Assembly (NCBI GenBank): GCA_913042885.1
Contig: CAJWLW010000072.1
Coordinates: 1-17,621 of the forward strand
Length of the DNA stretch: 17,621 nucleotides
Reading direction: 5' to 3'
Origin: an uncultured Lentisphaeria bacterium
GTDB lineage: Bacteria > Verrucomicrobiota > Lentisphaeria > JABSQK01 > CAJWLW01
Below are positions 14,021-17,621 of the stretch, piece by piece; positions within the stretch are counted from its first letter, which is position 1, and every line of letters starts with the position of its first letter. The notes under the pieces are model-generated. The model was not told the DNA's origin and made no database searches. It was given only the letters and a program-made list of their open reading frames with translations. Position numbers and translations under genes: made by a program.

Positions 14021-14033
14021 GGGAGGAAAGGAG
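14021..14033 (+). promoter_or_regulatory. Ribosome binding site of the secreted TIM-barrel gene
   Basis: The purine run GGGAGGAAAGGAG precedes the ATG at 14036 by 2 nt. It offers GGAGG at 9-nt spacing and AAGGAG close to the start. It fixes this start rather than the ATG at 13964, and it is the strongest ribosome binding site in the window. Confidence 0.7.
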
Positions 14034-14035
14034 AT

Positions 14036-16324
14036 ATGACAAACACAACCAGATTCGTTCGGACTCGAACGGTTTCCGCATTTTTTTGTGCTGCCTTGGC
14101 AATCTTGATTCTGCCCGCTGCGGCGGCCGGCGTGACGCCCTGGAAGGCAGGTCCCGGCACGCGCGAGGTGCAGGACGGCGCGGTGTTGGCGAACGACCTG
14201 GTCTATGTCCAGGGCAACGGCCAGCCCGGGCCCAGGTACTATCCGCAGCCGGCGGTGCTGCGCTGGGAGCCGATCTCGGAGCCGGGGCGCTACGAGGTGA
14301 CGCTGCGGGCCCGGACCGGGAAGCACGGCGCCAGCACTTTGGTGCTGCAGGCCTGGGTCGACGGTGCCGACGGCGGCATGCGATACCCGACGGGCTACGG
14401 TGTGATTCCTGTGCCAACAGCAGCGCTGCCGATGAGCGGCTACATGTTCGAGACCCCCGGGCGCTGGCAGACGTTCTCACTGGCGTTTGATGTCGAGAGC
14501 GGTAAACCGACGAATGTCGGCCTGGTATACGTCGGTGATGAAACCTGCGAGGCCGGCACGGTGGAGGTCGAGCAATCCTCGGTGAAGCTCGAGAAGCTGG
14601 ACCTGCCGGTGTCGATCAGCTGGGCCCGTCCGGTCAAGCTCCGCTACAAGCATGCCGAAAGCGGCGCCCTGGAGTTTCGCCTGACGAATGCCACTGACCA
14701 GCCGCGAACGGTCGGCCTGCGGCCGGTAGTGATCACCGACACGGATCAGAGAATTTCCGGCACGGCACAGACCTTCGCGGTGCCCGCGTTGGCCACCATC
14801 AGCGGCACTGCGCCGTTTGCCGTTCCCGCCGCCGACGGCGGCTATGAGGCCGTCGGTGAATTGATCGTGGATGGGAAGGTGATCGATCGGCATGGTGACG
14901 TGTTTGCTGTCAGCGACAGCCCGTTCCGGTGCATGATCCAGGGGACCGGTGTGCTGCGGATTCCGTACTTTCTCTCGGGTTCCCATCACCTGGGTCTGGA
15001 GGGATTCAAAAAGACCGTGCTGGGCAATTGGGACCAGTATGTCAAGGACTGCACGCTGGCTATCGAATCCTCGCGTCGTGCCTATCTGACGTACGACGAA
15101 TACTTCGCTTGGGCGCGCGAGGATGCGACCCGCATGACGGAAGACACCGACGAGCCATACCTCACCGGGCAGACCTTTTACGTCCTCTCGCGCAAGCAGA
15201 TTCTGTTGGTGAACGGCCTGATGAAAGCACACGGCATCGCGCCGGTAGCCTATACCAATGCCATCCCGTTCGGCTGGCCGGGTTTCGAGGTGGTCCGTCG
15301 CCGGCCCGAATGGATGAAGAAGGCGATGTTCAACACGGCCGTCATGGAGAAATACTTCAACGACGAGACGGTGAGCGGCCCAGTCTATCCCGCTATCGAG
15401 ATGCACTTCGACACACCGTCACCCGTCGACGGCAAGACCTATCTGCAGTTCCATACCGAGCAGCTGGTGGCGAGCGCCGGGCAGTACGGATGGGAAGCGT
15501 ACCGCTACGACGCCGGACCGCTCAGCCCTGAGCACTTCCCGATTATGAAACGGGCACTGGCCGCCATCGATCCGCCGGTGGGCATCGGTAATAACCTGGG
15601 CATCAACTGCCTGGGCACGCAGCCCAGTGACGACTGGGAGACATACTGCCGGGACGACTCGCTGATGATGGAGGAGAACCTCGCACAGGCTTTTCACAGC
15701 CCGACAAACCCGCACCGCCGCTGGCTGGATTTTATCGTCTACCTTCGACACAGCTCGGACCTGGCGCGCTCGCACGGCGCCCAGCATACCTTTATCAACA
15801 ACGGCGGCAACTGGTATTCCACCGCCCTGGGCTACGTCGTGGGCGGGCATCCATGGACGTTCCACAAGAGCCCCTTCGGCGATTGCGAACGGTTTATGAT
15901 CCAGTACGGCTCGTATTTCTGGGACATCCGCACGCAGAAGCTGGCCGACCCCGGCGGTGTTGTGTCGGTTAAAAGCCGGCGGCCGCTGTGGTGGAAGCTG
16001 CTGGTCAGTGAACGGGTGCTCGATGACGAGCACCGGCAGGTGATCGTGCCGTTGTTCAACCCCCCGGCGGAAGAAGAAGTCATTGGCGTTACGACTGTTG
16101 GACCGGCAGAGGGTGTGAAGGTCATGTTTCGGCCGCGGAAAGAGGAGCAGGTGACCGCGTGGCTGGTCGGGCCGGAACCGGTATCGCATCGCCGGAAATT
16201 GGCGACTGTGCCGTTGAGTGACCGCCGCCTGGAGGTGGTCGTGCCGCGTTTCTGGGGCTGGACGAACATTGTCTTTGATTGCCGGAAAAATCCGAGCGGG
16301 GACAACGTGTTCGGGACAGACTAA
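14036..16324 (+). CDS. Secreted putative glycoside hydrolase (beta-sandwich plus TIM-barrel-like region)
   Basis: I cannot name the family with certainty. The 762-residue protein has a signal peptide (hydrophobic 14-31, LPAAAAG), a beta-sandwich domain (about 40-190), an immunoglobulin-like segment (about 191-295), a central alpha/beta region (about 300-650) and a beta-rich C-terminal domain (about 655-750). The central region reads like a glycosidase TIM barrel: YGWEAYRYDAG (484-494) places Asp492 at a strand end, and DDSLMMEENLAQAF (540-553) supplies Glu546 or Glu547 some 55 residues later. This order and spacing resemble the nucleophile and acid of GH66 dextranases, but the match is only suggestive. 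The export signal means it acts outside the cytoplasm. Its TAA overlaps the next ATG (TAATG), so the two are translationally coupled. Activity on a polysaccharide is likely but unproven. Confidence 0.72.
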   Translation: MTNTTRFVRTRTVSAFFCAALAILILPAAAAGVTPWKAGPGTREVQDGAVLANDLVYVQGNGQPGPRYYPQPAVLRWEPISEPGRYEVTLRARTGKHGASTLVLQAWVDGADGGMRYPTGYGVIPVPTAALPMSGYMFETPGRWQTFSLAFDVESGKPTNVGLVYVGDETCEAGTVEVEQSSVKLEKLDLPVSISWARPVKLRYKHAESGALEFRLTNATDQPRTVGLRPVVITDTDQRISGTAQTFAVPALATISGTAPFAVPAADGGYEAVGELIVDGKVIDRHGDVFAVSDSPFRCMIQGTGVLRIPYFLSGSHHLGLEGFKKTVLGNWDQYVKDCTLAIESSRRAYLTYDEYFAWAREDATRMTEDTDEPYLTGQTFYVLSRKQILLVNGLMKAHGIAPVAYTNAIPFGWPGFEVVRRRPEWMKKAMFNTAVMEKYFNDETVSGPVYPAIEMHFDTPSPVDGKTYLQFHTEQLVASAGQYGWEAYRYDAGPLSPEHFPIMKRALAAIDPPVGIGNNLGINCLGTQPSDDWETYCRDDSLMMEENLAQAFHSPTNPHRRWLDFIVYLRHSSDLARSHGAQHTFINNGGNWYSTALGYVVGGHPWTFHKSPFGDCERFMIQYGSYFWDIRTQKLADPGGVVSVKSRRPLWWKLLVSERVLDDEHRQVIVPLFNPPAEEEVIGVTTVGPAEGVKVMFRPRKEEQVTAWLVGPEPVSHRRKLATVPLSDRRLEVVVPRFWGWTNIVFDCRKNPSGDNVFGTD

Positions 16325-17592
16325 TGGGCAAATACAGACGGTTGTATATCGGTTTGTTTGTGATTTGTCTGTTTCCGGGTGCAGACGCACAGGAGCCGGA
16401 TGGCCCGGCAACGATTTACAACCAGAAACGCGAAGCGGTGCTGGTTGACGGGGGGTCGCCGGAGAAGGACAAGAGCCGGCTGGTCAAGGATGCCGAGGCG
16501 CGTACGGGTTGGGCCTTGCTGTCGGACCCCGCCGCCACGACCGGCGAAGGCTACATGTGGTATGAGTATACGTATATGCAGGGGCCCGGCAGGCTGCGCG
16601 GAAACTTCCGGTTGAAGGTGGCCGACAATACGAACCCCGCCGTCGTGGCGATGATCCGCGGCACCATCGGCAACAGCGAGTTGAAGACATTCGAGGATCG
16701 CTACGAGAAAGTGTCGCTGAAGGGCACCGATTTCGCCAAGCCGAATACCTACCAGGAATTCAGTATCGAGTTTCTCAAGGGCGAGCAGGGTTTCGGTGAT
16801 TGGGGATTGGAAACGACGGGCGCGACAAAAGTCTGGTTTGACGGAATTACCGTCGAGCAGCTGTCGCGATTCAGCACCCGTCAACTGCTGCCGTTGATCG
16901 AGCAGCCGGTCAGGCCCGACGGCCTGAAGCTGGCAACAGACAAGCTTCGCGTCCACGAGACGTATGGGCTGTTCATGCTGCACTGGGGCGTAGACAAAGC
17001 AGTTGGCACGTTGGGCGGAGAACGCACGCAGTCCCATCTCAACGTCCATCCGCAGTCAACTCGACTCGACGGTTTCCCGACGACGTGGGAAGCGTTGTAC
17101 CGGCACCAGGTGATTGTCCTGAACAATGTGCCCGCGAAAGCCGTGACGATTGTCGGCACGACGATGCTCAAGCAATATGTGCAGGATGGCGGCACCGTCA
17201 TCATCATGGGCGACACCCACGGGATCAGTCACGGCGGGTGGGCGAGTTCGGTACTCGGTGCGCTGTTGCCGGTCACGCCAGGCGCGCGGGTCCGCGCAGG
17301 TGAGCCGATTTATCTGACGCCGCGGCAGGGCAAGCCAACCGAATTCGACTGGTCCCAAAAACCGTACACGCTCTATTCTCACCACGCTGAGGTCCGGCCG
17401 GGGGCGCGGGTATTGTTGGCGGCGGGAACTGTCCCGTTGATCGTTGAGCGGAGAGTCGGCAAGGGCCGCATCATCGTCCTGCTGATGTCGGTACTGGGCG
17501 AGGTCGATGCAGAGATGCCGGGGACCCCGTTCTGGCAATGGAGGGATTGGCCGGAGTTGCTGGCCAAACTGCTGCTGCCTCACAACAGGTGA
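16324..17592 (+). CDS. Secreted protein with beta-sandwich and cysteine-less GATase1-like domain
   Basis: The 422-residue protein starts with a signal peptide (RLYIGLFVICLFPGADA, about 6-22). A beta-sandwich domain (about 58-180) follows, similar in layout to the N-terminal sandwich of the preceding protein. The C-terminal half (about 208-415) resembles class I glutamine-amidotransferase-like domains such as those of beta-galactosidase trimerisation and ThuA-type proteins: VIVLNNVPAKAV, LKQYVQDGGTVIIMGD (282-297), GWASSVLGALLPV (305-317) and a final GKGRIIVLLMSV (379-390). The nucleophile Cys of true amidotransferases is missing, and the only Cys in the chain is in the signal peptide. It is therefore probably a binding or assembly module rather than an amidotransferase. 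The ATG shares its first base with the TAA of the upstream gene, so the two proteins are likely made in fixed ratio and may form a complex. Confidence 0.75.
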   Translation: MGKYRRLYIGLFVICLFPGADAQEPDGPATIYNQKREAVLVDGGSPEKDKSRLVKDAEARTGWALLSDPAATTGEGYMWYEYTYMQGPGRLRGNFRLKVADNTNPAVVAMIRGTIGNSELKTFEDRYEKVSLKGTDFAKPNTYQEFSIEFLKGEQGFGDWGLETTGATKVWFDGITVEQLSRFSTRQLLPLIEQPVRPDGLKLATDKLRVHETYGLFMLHWGVDKAVGTLGGERTQSHLNVHPQSTRLDGFPTTWEALYRHQVIVLNNVPAKAVTIVGTTMLKQYVQDGGTVIIMGDTHGISHGGWASSVLGALLPVTPGARVRAGEPIYLTPRQGKPTEFDWSQKPYTLYSHHAEVRPGARVLLAAGTVPLIVERRVGKGRIIVLLMSVLGEVDAEMPGTPFWQWRDWPELLAKLLLPHNR

Positions 17593-17621
17593 CATCCATT
17601 CACCTGTTCGTTCGTTTTCTT

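Noticed and set aside
16324..17592. Active glutamine amidotransferase
   Set aside because: The mature protein contains no cysteine at all, so the catalytic nucleophile is missing.

Overview
The window looks like bacterial accessory DNA from an environmental, probably aquatic, polysaccharide- or glycan-degrading lineage. It has compact intron-free genes, Shine-Dalgarno sequences, an overlapping stop/start pair, secreted multidomain proteins with PA14, FG-GAP/VCBS, UnbV/ASPIC and CBM9-like modules, a sulfatase-superfamily enzyme, a sialidase-like protein and a GH38 mannosidase. This mix is familiar from Planctomycetota, Lentisphaerota, Kiritimatiellota, Hydrogenedentota and Poribacteria, but there is no rRNA or marker gene and the placement is a guess. 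I found no tRNA, rRNA, CRISPR array, transposase or phage gene.

Left edge (1-579, +): the C-terminal part of a 3-hydroxyacyl-CoA dehydrogenase. It converges on a run of six minus-strand genes, which in transcription order are: GH38 alpha-mannosidase (11129-8400), secreted PA14/VCBS/UnbV/CBM9 protein (8358-5554), sialidase-like Asp-box propeller (5480-4350), unknown six-TM protein (4148-3453), sulfatase-superfamily hydrolase (3265-1856) and BASS-family transporter (1684-821). The first three are closely spaced and plausibly co-transcribed. The last two have promoter-like sequences of their own. The six-TM and BASS genes and their flanks are visibly more AT-rich than the rest.

Right half (+), divergent from GH38 across a 538-nt gene-free region: 2-aminoethylphosphonate:pyruvate transaminase PhnW (11668-12858), a CPPED1-like calcineurin-type metallophosphoesterase (13146-13910), then two secreted proteins joined by a TAATG overlap. 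These two are a 762-residue putative TIM-barrel glycosidase (14036-16324) and a 422-residue protein with a beta-sandwich and a cysteine-less class I glutamine-amidotransferase-like domain (16324-17592).

How they may work together (inference): secreted proteins bind or open a glycan at the cell surface, GH38 and the sialidase-like protein trim it, the sulfatase-superfamily enzyme and metallophosphoesterase remove ester groups, PhnW removes the amino group of 2-aminoethylphosphonate, and BASS moves an organic anion. The usual phosphonoacetaldehyde-cleaving partner (PhnX) is absent, while the 'sulfatase' carries Thr instead of Cys/Ser at the nucleophile position. Together these raise the possibility of a locus for phosphonate- or phosphate-substituted glycans. 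The most checkable oddities are the Thr nucleophile, a DnaJ-like double CxxCxG cluster inside the GH38 catalytic domain with a 24-residue in-frame duplication nearby, and a palindrome sitting on a TATAAT promoter upstream of the sulfatase-like gene.
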